Source: Kiritimatiellia bacterium (GTDB lineage Bacteria; Verrucomicrobiota; Kiritimatiellia; RFP12; UBA1067). Taken from it: 6,099 nucleotides of DNA. Below the pieces are notes generated by a model, which saw nothing but the letters and a program-made list of their open reading frames with translations, had not been told where the DNA came from and ran no database searches. Made by a program: the position numbers and the translations under genes. Positions 1-5,431 of this stretch are shown piece after piece (positions within the stretch are counted from its first letter, which is position 1; every line of letters starts with the position of its first letter). Location of the stretch: positions 1 to 6,099 of the forward strand of contig JAKSOX010000123.1 in NCBI GenBank assembly GCA_024405335.1, in the 5' to 3' direction.

Positions 1-503
1 CCCGGCGCGAGGACGAACGGATAGTTCGACATGAACGCCATGAGGAGCGTGCCGATCACGGCCGCGAGCGCGGTCGCCACGAACACGCCGCCGCGCGGAA
101 TTCCCGCCATCGACAGGAGGTTCGGATTCACCGCGAGGATGTACGCCATCGTCATGAACGTGGTGAGGCCGGCCACCAGTTCCGTCTTGAACGTGGTGCG
201 GTTCCGGTTCAGCTTGAACAGCTTGCCGAAAAAGCCCTTGTCCGGCTCGGCCGCCACGACTTCGCGCGCAAGCCAGTCCAGGTGCATGATGACCTTGTCG
301 GACTCGTCGTGCGAGACGGCGCCGTCCTTGCGGACCTCCACGAGCAGTTCGGCGAATTCCGCCATGTTCGCGTTTTCGTTGGCGTATTTCTTCGTCAACG
401 CGAGCAGCGCGTCGGTTTCTTCGAGGTCGACCTTGCCGTCCGCCGCGACGTTCGCGCGGACGCGCCTGATCGTTTCCAGCATCTTCGTTTCTTCTGCGGT
501 CAT
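1..503 (-). CDS. Purine/nucleobase permease (NCS2, AzgA/PbuG-like) with an N-terminal TerB-like domain; 3' part missing
   Basis: I translated this frame by hand because it runs off the left edge with no stop; 167 codons are visible. Residues about 91-167 match the start of AzgA/PbuG-type proton-coupled adenine/guanine/hypoxanthine permeases of the inner membrane: an LFKL lead-in, a TELVAGLTTFMTMAYIL segment forming the first membrane helix, VNPNLL, the GIPRGGVFVATALAA block, and the beginning of a second helix (IGTLLMAFMSNYPFVLAP). The first ~90 residues are not part of the usual family: they are charged, predicted helical and soluble, and hold two similar motifs (D22-G-K-V-D-L-E-E and D60-G-A-V-S-H-D-E) 38 residues apart, resembling TerB-like repeats. 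The ATG at 503 is favoured because AAGGAA lies 7 nt upstream (511-516) and codon use is uniform from there. A later start at Met73 would remove the extra domain but has no such support. Family assignment is firm; substrate and the extra domain's role are inference. Confidence 0.87.
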   Translation of the reverse strand, partial: MTAEETKMLETIRRVRANVAADGKVDLEETDALLALTKKYANENANMAEFAELLVEVRKDGAVSHDESDKVIMHLDWLAREVVAAEPDKGFFGKLFKLNRNRTTFKTELVAGLTTFMTMAYILAVNPNLLSMAGIPRGGVFVATALAAVIGTLLMAFMSNYPFVLAP

Positions 504-520
504 GGTCGTGTTCCTTGTGG

Positions 521-554
521 AAAAGCGGAGCGGACAATCGCCCGTTCCGCTTTT
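521..554 (-). terminator. Intrinsic terminator or attenuator hairpin between the barrel-protein gene and the permease gene
   Basis: Two 13-nt arms (521-533 and 542-554) are complementary except for one C/A mismatch on the minus strand, around an 8-nt loop. Read on the minus strand the hairpin begins with AAAAGCGGAACGG and ends in CGCTTTT, giving a GC-rich stem running into a short U-run, 31 bp after the stop of the upstream gene. That is the form of a Rho-independent terminator, though the U-run is only four long. The permease ATG is just 17 nt past it, leaving no room for a promoter after the hairpin. The permease must therefore be read through it or be driven from a promoter that overlaps it. 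Confidence 0.66.
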
Positions 555-584
555 CGGTTGTCAATGCGCTTCAGGGAACTCCCG

Positions 585-1514
585 TTAGAAATTGAACGCC
601 AGGCCCATGCCGCCCCAGGCAAAGTCCTTGTACTGGCCGTACGCTGCGCCAGACGCCGCTTCGGCCGCATCGCGAAGATCGCCGTCGATGATCGAGCAAT
701 ACGCCACTTTCGCAAACAAGCTGCAGTAATCGTTGATTTTGTAGTTGGCGTCCAGGCCGATCTTGAGGGTGGCCAAGCACGAATTGACCTTCTGGCCTTC
801 AAGTTTGCCGAAATTGGGGAAACACCACCCGTAGTTGCTGTTGCGCCACACGAACGTGACGGCCGGCGTGAGCGTGAGCTGGTCACCGACCTTGCAATCA
901 CGCTTGAGGCCGAACTGGAGCAGGTTGCCGTCCGACTCGTGATATTCGTGGACGACGTCGAGGAACGGCACCACGTAGGGGTTCAGGAGCGCGAAACTGT
1001 GATTCCAGTCCATCGTCGTGTACTGCTTGAACGTATGGCCAGGAGACGTGAACGTGCTGTTGCGGTGGTGGGGATAGAAGTACCACACAACCGACGTGCG
1101 GTAGTCGAGGCCCCACTTCTGGTCGTCGTCAAACCAGAACGTCTTGCCCCAATGGACGTTGTAGTCCTGCTCGTTGAACCACTTGCCCAGTGTTGCGCGG
1201 CGCTTGTCGGTGAGGTCGGTGTTGCCCCAGTATCCCACGCCGAGGTAGCCGCAGCTGAACGGCAGGTTGTAGTTCAGTTCGAGATACGTCTGCCACGTGG
1301 GCTCGGAGTTCAAAAGCGAACCGTAGAGCTGGTAGCCGGAGTAGACGCCGGTGTTGCCGAAGCCCCAGAAGTTCGAGAAGAATCCGCCGCCCTGCTCTTC
1401 GAGCTCGGCTTCAGATTCCGGGTCCGCCGTTTCAACGGCGGCCGCAGGTTTCGTTTCAGCGACCGCTGCACAGGCCACGGCCGCGCAGCACGACAGGAGA
1501 GTGATAGTTTTCAT
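585..1514 (-). CDS. Secreted outer-membrane beta-barrel-like protein, function unknown
   Basis: 309 residues. The N-terminus (MKTITLLSCCAAVACAAVA) is a short Sec signal peptide with a plausible signal peptidase I site after Ala19. Next comes an acidic Ala/Glu-rich linker to about residue 42, then a body very rich in Trp, Tyr and Phe with alternating polar/aromatic stretches (WQTYLELNYNLPF, YLGVGYWGN, KWGLDYRTSVVWYFYP). It ends in Gly-Leu-Ala-Phe-Asn-Phe. A terminal Phe and alternating strands are typical of barrels inserted by the BAM machinery, so an outer-membrane location is likely. Six cysteines are scattered in the mature part, uncommon for a barrel. I do not recognise a named family; a porin-like or structural role is only a guess. 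An AVAC stretch could be read as a poor lipobox, but signal peptidase I cleavage fits better. The start has no Shine-Dalgarno sequence; the promoter sits directly in front. A hairpin follows the stop. Confidence 0.82.
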   Translation of the reverse strand: MKTITLLSCCAAVACAAVAETKPAAAVETADPESEAELEEQGGGFFSNFWGFGNTGVYSGYQLYGSLLNSEPTWQTYLELNYNLPFSCGYLGVGYWGNTDLTDKRRATLGKWFNEQDYNVHWGKTFWFDDDQKWGLDYRTSVVWYFYPHHRNSTFTSPGHTFKQYTTMDWNHSFALLNPYVVPFLDVVHEYHESDGNLLQFGLKRDCKVGDQLTLTPAVTFVWRNSNYGWCFPNFGKLEGQKVNSCLATLKIGLDANYKINDYCSLFAKVAYCSIIDGDLRDAAEAASGAAYGQYKDFAWGGMGLAFNF

Positions 1515-1521
1515 GGCACGT

Positions 1522-1550
1522 ATTATAGCATGCCGCCTTCAACCTGGCAA
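1522..1550 (-). promoter_or_regulatory. Sigma70-type promoter of the barrel-protein gene, implying a leaderless mRNA
   Basis: On the minus strand, TTGCCA (1545-1550; five of six match TTGACA) and a perfect TATAAT (1522-1527) are separated by 17 nt, with TG one base before the -10 box (extended -10). Only 7 nt (ACGTGCC) separate the -10 box from the ATG at 1514, so transcription should begin at or within a base or two of the start codon. No Shine-Dalgarno is present, as expected for a leaderless transcript. Confidence 0.8.
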
Positions 1551-1574
1551 TAGGGAACGCACCAAGGTCGAGGT

Positions 1575-1595
1575 GGTGAGGTGAGAGTGGGTGAG
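1575..1595. repeat. Three GGTGAG copies in helical phase upstream of the barrel-gene promoter
   Basis: GGTGAG occurs on the plus strand at 1575-1580, 1580-1585 and 1590-1595, at 5- and 10-nt offsets within a purine-rich tract (about 1565-1599). Relative to the promoter at 1522-1550 the copies (CTCACC on the transcribed strand) lie roughly 63 to 78 nt upstream of the predicted transcription start, a usual place for activator binding. A simple low-complexity tract is the alternative. The rest of the 1515-1670 gap shows only small hairpins (for example 1595-1609 and 1646-1658) without U-runs, so no clear terminator for the upstream operon was found. Confidence 0.4.
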
Positions 1596-1670
1596 GCGGC
1601 AGTTCCGCCGTTTCGTGCGGAGCACAAACCCGAACACCCTCGCCACGGCGAAACGCCGCCTTGACGCAAA

Positions 1671-1928
1671 TCAGTCGAGCTGCGGCAGATCCGGCAACGG
1701 CGGAGCTGAAAACGAAAAAGCCGACGAAATCAACTTGCCGAGCGAGTCGTTGCGGTCCAAATTTGCTTCCGACACCTCGAAGATTTCCGACGCGGCGTCC
1801 AAAACGGGCTTGCCCGACGTCGTGACGGTCAACGCCTTCTTGCCGGCGCCGGCGGAAGCAGGCGTCGCATCGATCGGTCCCGGCGCGGAACCCATCCCCA
1901 TCGGGGCTATGTTCATGTCAACATTCAT
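1671..1928 (-). CDS. Small protein of unknown function downstream of the ECF sigma factor
   Basis: 85 residues, not recognised. The N-terminal third is Met/Gly/Pro/Ala-rich and probably disordered (Met at 1, 5, 10 and 12). Residues ~32-70 look folded, with a likely helix around residues 42-70 (acidic, then LGKLISSAF). The C-terminus is Pro-rich and ends in DLPQLD. There is no signal peptide and no membrane segment, so it is predicted cytoplasmic. The gene follows the sigma factor by 33 bp in the same direction. The ATG at 1928 is chosen over a GTG at 1931 because GAGG lies 5 nt before it. Codon choice, mostly G or C in third position, resembles its neighbours, which argues for a real gene. 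A partner or modulator of the sigma factor is possible from position alone, but it lacks the membrane helix or zinc motif of classical anti-sigma factors. Confidence 0.62.
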   Translation of the reverse strand: MNVDMNIAPMGMGSAPGPIDATPASAGAGKKALTVTTSGKPVLDAASEIFEVSEANLDRNDSLGKLISSAFSFSAPPLPDLPQLD

Positions 1929-1931
1929 CAC

Positions 1932-1937
1932 GTCCTC
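1932..1937 (-). promoter_or_regulatory. Ribosome binding site choosing the start of the small gene
   Basis: GAGGAC on the minus strand. The GAGG core is 5 nt from ATG 1928, a good distance, but only 2 nt of GAGGAC separate it from GTG 1931, which is too close. This selects the 85-residue form. Confidence 0.55.
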
Positions 1938-1961
1938 GTATACGGCAAAGAACGAAAAAGG

Positions 1962-2459
1962 TTACAACAAATCTTTCAGCAGCGGCTGAAGTTTTTCCTT
2001 GGCGCGGAAAATGCGCACTTTCACCAGCGCTTCGCTCACGTTCGTGCGTTGCGCGATTTCGCGGATGGACAACCCGCCGATCTGGAACAACGTGTACGCC
2101 TCGCGAAGCAGGGGCGGCAGCTGGTCGAGCGCCTTCCGGATGCGCGCCCGCAGATAGGAGCCGTCCGTTTCCGCCGCCGAAGGCGCGACGGCGCCGGCGT
2201 CCTCGTCGCGGATTTCGTCCTGCAGCACTTCGCGCTTCTGCCGGCGCGCCAGATCGGTGCGGAGGTTCCGCGCGGTCGTCCACACGAGGCCGGAAACCAT
2301 GGAAGCGTCGTCGTCGAGGTCGTCGCGCATTTTCCACACGCGGAGGAACGTCTCCTGCACCACGTCGCAGGCCGTGGCGTAGCCGCATCCGTTCGCCACG
2401 AGCCAGTTCGTCAGCTTGGGCGCGATGGACGCGTAATGTTCCTCGAACCTCACGGCCAT
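1962..2459 (-). CDS. ECF-family RNA polymerase sigma factor
   Basis: 165 residues, the normal length for a compact group 4 (ECF) sigma factor. Region 2 spans about residues 5-76 and contains the DVVQETFLRVW core-binding helix (32-42) and the TTARNLRTDLARRQKR segment (61-76) that recognises and melts the -10 element. An acidic linker (about 80-100) leads to region 4 (about 108-161), with LDQLPPLLREAYTL and a helix-turn-helix (LSIREIAQRTNVSEALVKVR, 130-149) for -35 recognition. The last residues are KEKLQPLLKDLL. Start: ATG one base after the DUF1080 stop, with AAGGA 7 nt upstream inside the preceding gene, so translation is probably coupled to it. No anti-sigma gene with a membrane helix is next to it; the small gene downstream is the only candidate partner. 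Its promoter targets cannot be told from this window. Assignment to the sigma70 ECF group is strong; the subgroup is not determined. Confidence 0.93.
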   Translation of the reverse strand: MAVRFEEHYASIAPKLTNWLVANGCGYATACDVVQETFLRVWKMRDDLDDDASMVSGLVWTTARNLRTDLARRQKREVLQDEIRDEDAGAVAPSAAETDGSYLRARIRKALDQLPPLLREAYTLFQIGGLSIREIAQRTNVSEALVKVRIFRAKEKLQPLLKDLL

Positions 2460-2460
2460 G

Positions 2461-3582
2461 TCATCGTCCTTCGAACGTCTTGACGAGTTCGTCGTCCTTC
2501 GCCAGGAACTTTTCGCGCACCAGCATCGCCACGAAACGCCTGATCGCCCCGAGCTTGTGGTCGTCGAGGCGCTTGTCCTTGGCGAGGAACGCCTTCACGA
2601 GCGCGTCGCCCGCGATGTCGGCCCGCGCGCGGACCTTCGCGTCCGGACGGTAGCAGAAGCTCTCCCACAGGCGGATGAACTTCTCGGCGGGATCGTCCGT
2701 TTCGTCCGCGAACGCGAGCGACTGCGCCGCCAGTTCGGCCCGGAGCTTCGCCACGTCGCCCGCGCGCACGCCGGGGCCGCCGTTCGTGGTGTTCGCGCGG
2801 CGCGAGGGGATGCGGCGGATCCAGACGTTGCGGAACGGCACGGGGTTGCCGTGATCCTGCAGCAGCAGCGCGCCTTCCGGCGACTTCGTCCACTTCTTCG
2901 TGCGCGCCAGCCACGTCGTGGTGCCTTCGAGCTCCCAGTGGTCCTGCACCAGCACGCCGTTGAAGAACACGGTGAAACTGCCGGGGTCCACGAGCTTCTC
3001 GCCTTCCCACGTCGGCGGGTGGAACACGATGTCGAACGTCTGCCATTCGCCGGGCTTGCGCGCGGGGTTCACGAGGCACGGGTTCTGCCCGTACACGGCG
3101 CCCGCCTGGCCGTCCGCGTAGTTCGCGGGCTTCCACGGCGATTTGGACGGCTCGATCTTCCACGAATCGAGAATCTGGATTTCGTACGCGCCGTCGTGGA
3201 GCAGCACTCCCGAATTGCCGTAGCCGCCGGCGTCGTCCAGCGGAGCCTTCCATTCGACGTGCAGCTGGCAATCGGCGAACTTCTCCTTGGTGCGCGCGGG
3301 ACCCGACCCCGGCACGCACACGAATTCGCCGTTTTTCGTCGTCCACTTGGACGGCCCGCCCTTTGCGTCCACCCAGTTCTTCGCCACGGATTCGGCCGTG
3401 CCGTCGAACAGCACGATCGCGTCCGAGGGAACCTTGCCCTCGTCCGCCGTGATTTTCACGGGGTCGGGGCGGTTCACGTCGTGCACGGCCCATGCGTGCC
3501 GCGCGTCGGGACGGTCCCCGGAAGGTTCCGCCCAAACCGCCGCCGCGACCGCCGCCGCGGCCAAAACCGTCGTGCGCCTCAT
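2461..3582 (-). CDS. Exported DUF1080 (3-keto-disaccharide hydrolase domain) protein
   Basis: 373 residues. A Sec-type signal peptide (MRRTTVLAAAAVAAAVWA) is followed by a linker and a DUF1080/PF06439 domain at about residues 52-260. Typical marks are AIVLFDG (about 55-61), LHVEWKAP, GYGNSGVLLHDGAYEIQILDSW (about 120-141), the ADGQAGAVYGQNP segment, GEWQTFDIVFHPP, FTVFFNGVLVQDHWELEG and the closing LLLQDHGNPVPFRNVWIRRI. The fold is concanavalin-like; characterised members hydrolyse 3-keto-glycosides, and acting on such a substrate in the periplasm is inferred here. The last ~110 residues form a charged, helical tail that is not part of the domain. The start is the ATG at 3582, overlapping the oxidoreductase stop by 4 bp (ATGA) with a GGGGGT ribosome-binding stretch upstream. 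A longer in-frame reading reaching back to 4791 merely overlaps the oxidoreductase gene and lacks the signal peptide at its start. Confidence 0.9.
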   Translation of the reverse strand: MRRTTVLAAAAVAAAVWAEPSGDRPDARHAWAVHDVNRPDPVKITADEGKVPSDAIVLFDGTAESVAKNWVDAKGGPSKWTTKNGEFVCVPGSGPARTKEKFADCQLHVEWKAPLDDAGGYGNSGVLLHDGAYEIQILDSWKIEPSKSPWKPANYADGQAGAVYGQNPCLVNPARKPGEWQTFDIVFHPPTWEGEKLVDPGSFTVFFNGVLVQDHWELEGTTTWLARTKKWTKSPEGALLLQDHGNPVPFRNVWIRRIPSRRANTTNGGPGVRAGDVAKLRAELAAQSLAFADETDDPAEKFIRLWESFCYRPDAKVRARADIAGDALVKAFLAKDKRLDDHKLGAIRRFVAMLVREKFLAKDDELVKTFEGR

Positions 3583-4913
3583 GCCAGCACCCCCTTTTCC
3601 GCGTTCCACTTGAGTTCGACGCCCGGCGTCGCCTGCGCGGCGTTGCCGAGCAGCGTCACCTCCGTCATGCGCGCGGCCCAGCCGAAATTGCTGCGCGGTG
3701 CGCCACCCTGCAGGCAGCAGTCCACATAGTCCGCCCAATGCGACGGCGCGGGGCCGCTCATCGGAACGCCGGGCGCCGCCTTGCCGCTCTTCAACACCAC
3801 CGTCGGCGCGGGGCCGAAATGCGTGGAAAGGAGCCACCCTTCCGTGCCCTCCACCACGCGGCCCTGCGGCGGCAGTTTGCCGTACGGCGACTTCGCCGCC
3901 ACGTCCTGCAAAAAAGCCGGCGGCATGAAACGCGGCTCCATTTCGTGCGCCGCGGATTCGAATCCGTCGCACCATTCCACCTCGAACGGTTTGCCGCCGG
4001 ACGCCTTGACGCCGGGGAATTTCCAGGTGATGTGCGAAACGGTGGGCCAGAACTGCTCCTTCTGCGCCGGCGTCCAGCCGTCGTCGGCGACTTCCGCCAC
4101 CACGGACGTCGGCCCCGCGGTCCCCATTTCCATGCCGATCCACACGGGGCTCAGCACGTGCAAACCGAGATCGCCCAACCACGAGGTGCCGAACGCGCGC
4201 CATTTGCGCCAGGCGCCCGGATGGTAGCCCGCCGCGTACGGGCGGAACGGCGCGTCGCCGAGCCACTCCTTCCAGTCGAGCGTTTCGGGCACCGGCAGTT
4301 CCTTCGGCAATTCGAACGCCTTCGGGCCCGGCTTGCCGCGGCGGTTGGAAAAGAGCCACACGTGCTTCACTTCGCCGATGGCGCCGCGCTTGAGGAAATC
4401 GGCCGTTTGCCGGTCGCACTCCCACGCCGCGATCTGCGTGCCCATCTGCGTCACGGCCCCTTTTTCCGCCGCCAGCTTCTCGATCCGGCGGCAATCCGCG
4501 AGATCGTGGCACAGCGGTTTCTGGGCGTACACGTTGAGTCCGCGCTTCAGCGCGTCGAGCACGTAGCGCGCGTGCGTGTGGTCCGGCGTGGACACGTTCA
4601 CGGAGTCGATGCGGTCGCCTTCCGCCGCCAGCATCTCCAGCGCGTTGCGGTAGATCCGCGCGTCGGGGCAGGCCTTCTTCGCCGCCGCGAGGTAGTTGGA
4701 ATCCACGTCGCACAGCGCGGCGACGTGCAAATCCTTGTGGGCCTTGAGGCCGTTCAGGTCCTCCCACGCCATGTTGCCGGTGCCGATGCACGCATGCGAC
4801 AGCATCGAGCAGAGGTTGCGGCGTTTGACGACGGCCGGGAAGCCGGAAAACGGCGCGAACGCGGCGAGCGCGGCGGCGCTTTTGAGGAAGGTGCGGCGGT
4901 TGGTCTTTTTCAT
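3579..4913 (-). CDS. Tat-exported Gfo/Idh/MocA-family NAD(P)-dependent oxidoreductase
   Basis: 444 residues. The N-terminus has a twin-arginine signal (NRRTFLKSAAALAAFAPF; R6-R7), so the enzyme is exported folded with its dinucleotide bound. The Rossmann domain follows: IGTGNMA (43-49) as the glycine-rich loop, the acidic CDVD at the end of strand two (D69/D71), NVSTPDHTHARYVLDAL (106-122), and an AQKP motif (K132) in the position of the usual EKP. The C-terminal substrate domain includes YHPGAWRKWRAFGTSWLGDLGLH (about 230-252), where D248 and H252 match the D-x-G-x-H catalytic pattern of this branch. Such exported members are abundant in Planctomycetes, Verrucomicrobia and relatives. Coupled by an ATGA overlap to a DUF1080 protein, it probably oxidises a glycoside or sugar hydroxyl to the 3-keto form, but the substrate cannot be read from the sequence. 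Start: ATG at 4913 with GGAG 6 nt upstream. It follows the dCMP deaminase gene by 28 bp. Confidence 0.93.
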   Translation of the reverse strand: MKKTNRRTFLKSAAALAAFAPFSGFPAVVKRRNLCSMLSHACIGTGNMAWEDLNGLKAHKDLHVAALCDVDSNYLAAAKKACPDARIYRNALEMLAAEGDRIDSVNVSTPDHTHARYVLDALKRGLNVYAQKPLCHDLADCRRIEKLAAEKGAVTQMGTQIAAWECDRQTADFLKRGAIGEVKHVWLFSNRRGKPGPKAFELPKELPVPETLDWKEWLGDAPFRPYAAGYHPGAWRKWRAFGTSWLGDLGLHVLSPVWIGMEMGTAGPTSVVAEVADDGWTPAQKEQFWPTVSHITWKFPGVKASGGKPFEVEWCDGFESAAHEMEPRFMPPAFLQDVAAKSPYGKLPPQGRVVEGTEGWLLSTHFGPAPTVVLKSGKAAPGVPMSGPAPSHWADYVDCCLQGGAPRSNFGWAARMTEVTLLGNAAQATPGVELKWNAEKGVLA

Positions 4914-4941
4914 CGTTTTCTCCGCAGGTGGAACTTCTGGA

Positions 4942-5412
4942 TCAGAACGGCACGGAACGGCACTTCACGCCCGCCTGCCGGAACATCTTGAGCACCGCGT
5001 CCTGAAACGGGTAGTCGCCGCCGTACACCACTTCGCGGATGCCGGCGTTGACGATCAGCTTCGCGCAGGTGAGGCACGGCGAAATGGTGACGTAGATCGT
5101 GGCGCCGGCCGTCGCGTGGCCGTGGCGCGCGGCCTGGCAGATCGCGTTCTGCTCGGCGTGCACGCACAGGCACTCTTCGAGCTTCTCGCCCGACTTCACG
5201 TGCCCGGCGCACCGGGGACAGCCGCCGTCGAAGCAGTTCTTCACGCCGCGCGGCGTGCCGTTGTAGCCGGCGGAAACGAGGTGGTTGTCCTGCACGATCA
5301 CGGCCGCCACCTGGCGCCGCGAACAGTTGGAGCGCTTGGCGACCACGTGCGCGATTTCCATGAAATATTCGTCCCAGCCGGGACGCGGATCCTTCACGAT
5401 TTTCTTCGCCAT
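4942..5412 (-). CDS. Deoxycytidylate (dCMP) deaminase, ComEB-like
   Basis: 156 residues; a cytoplasmic zinc enzyme that deaminates dCMP to dUMP, the precursor of dTMP. The catalytic zinc site is complete: HAE (H85, E87 as proton shuttle) and PCLTC (C113, C116). Family marks include the SRRQVAAVIV strand (31-40), SAGYNGTPRGVKNC (47-60) where the substrate binds, and a cysteine-rich insert between C60 and C83 (C60, C65, C68, C81, C83) that may hold a second, structural metal, as in other dCMP deaminases. The frame stays open to 5502, but that would overlap the thrS end and give an atypical N-terminus. ATG 5412 has a strong GGAGGAGG 5 nt upstream and leaves a 19-bp gap after thrS. Cytidine-type or tRNA deaminases are less likely because of the GYNGTPRG signature. 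Confidence 0.93.
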   Translation of the reverse strand: MAKKIVKDPRPGWDEYFMEIAHVVAKRSNCSRRQVAAVIVQDNHLVSAGYNGTPRGVKNCFDGGCPRCAGHVKSGEKLEECLCVHAEQNAICQAARHGHATAGATIYVTISPCLTCAKLIVNAGIREVVYGGDYPFQDAVLKMFRQAGVKCRSVPF

Positions 5413-5417
5413 GGTCG

Positions 5418-5425
5418 CCTCCTCC
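5418..5425 (-). promoter_or_regulatory. Strong ribosome binding site of the dCMP deaminase gene
   Basis: GGAGGAGG on the minus strand lies 5 nt before ATG 5412, in the short gap after the thrS stop. It fixes the start at 5412 rather than at the upstream in-frame ATG inside thrS. Confidence 0.75.
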
Positions 5426-5431
5426 GTCGCG

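Noticed and set aside
504..584. Purine riboswitch ahead of the purine permease
   Set aside because: The gap is short and contains only a single terminator-like hairpin; there is no three-way junction or conserved purine-aptamer loop sequence.
1531..1549. TGCC-N11-GGCA inverted repeat within the barrel-gene promoter as an operator
   Set aside because: The arms are only 4 bp, as expected by chance in GC-rich DNA.
282..1553. 423-codon open frame on the plus strand
   Set aside because: It lies antisense to the barrel-protein and permease genes, is rich in Arg/Val/Ala typical of GC-rich shadow frames, and shows no recognisable domain.
1595..1658. Small hairpins (1595-1609 and 1646-1658) as a terminator for the six-gene operon
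   Set aside because: The stems are only 5 bp and neither is followed by a U-run on the minus strand, so they do not support an intrinsic terminator.
1591..1989. 132-codon plus-strand frame opposite the small gene
   Set aside because: It has no ribosome binding site in place and no neighbours in its direction. The minus-strand 85-residue frame has a proper ribosome binding site and operon spacing.
2458..3729. 423-codon open frame on the plus strand
   Set aside because: It is antisense to the DUF1080 gene, with arginine/valine-rich low-complexity translation and no domain.
2461..4791. 776-codon reading of the DUF1080 frame extending back through the oxidoreductase gene
   Set aside because: The first ~403 codons are a GC-rich out-of-frame reading of the oxidoreductase. 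The real start at 3582 has a signal peptide, an ATGA overlap and a ribosome binding site.
3492..4991. 499-codon open frame on the plus strand
   Set aside because: It is antisense to the well-supported oxidoreductase and DUF1080 genes; the composition (Arg, His, Ala repeats) is that of a complementary frame and no motif is visible.
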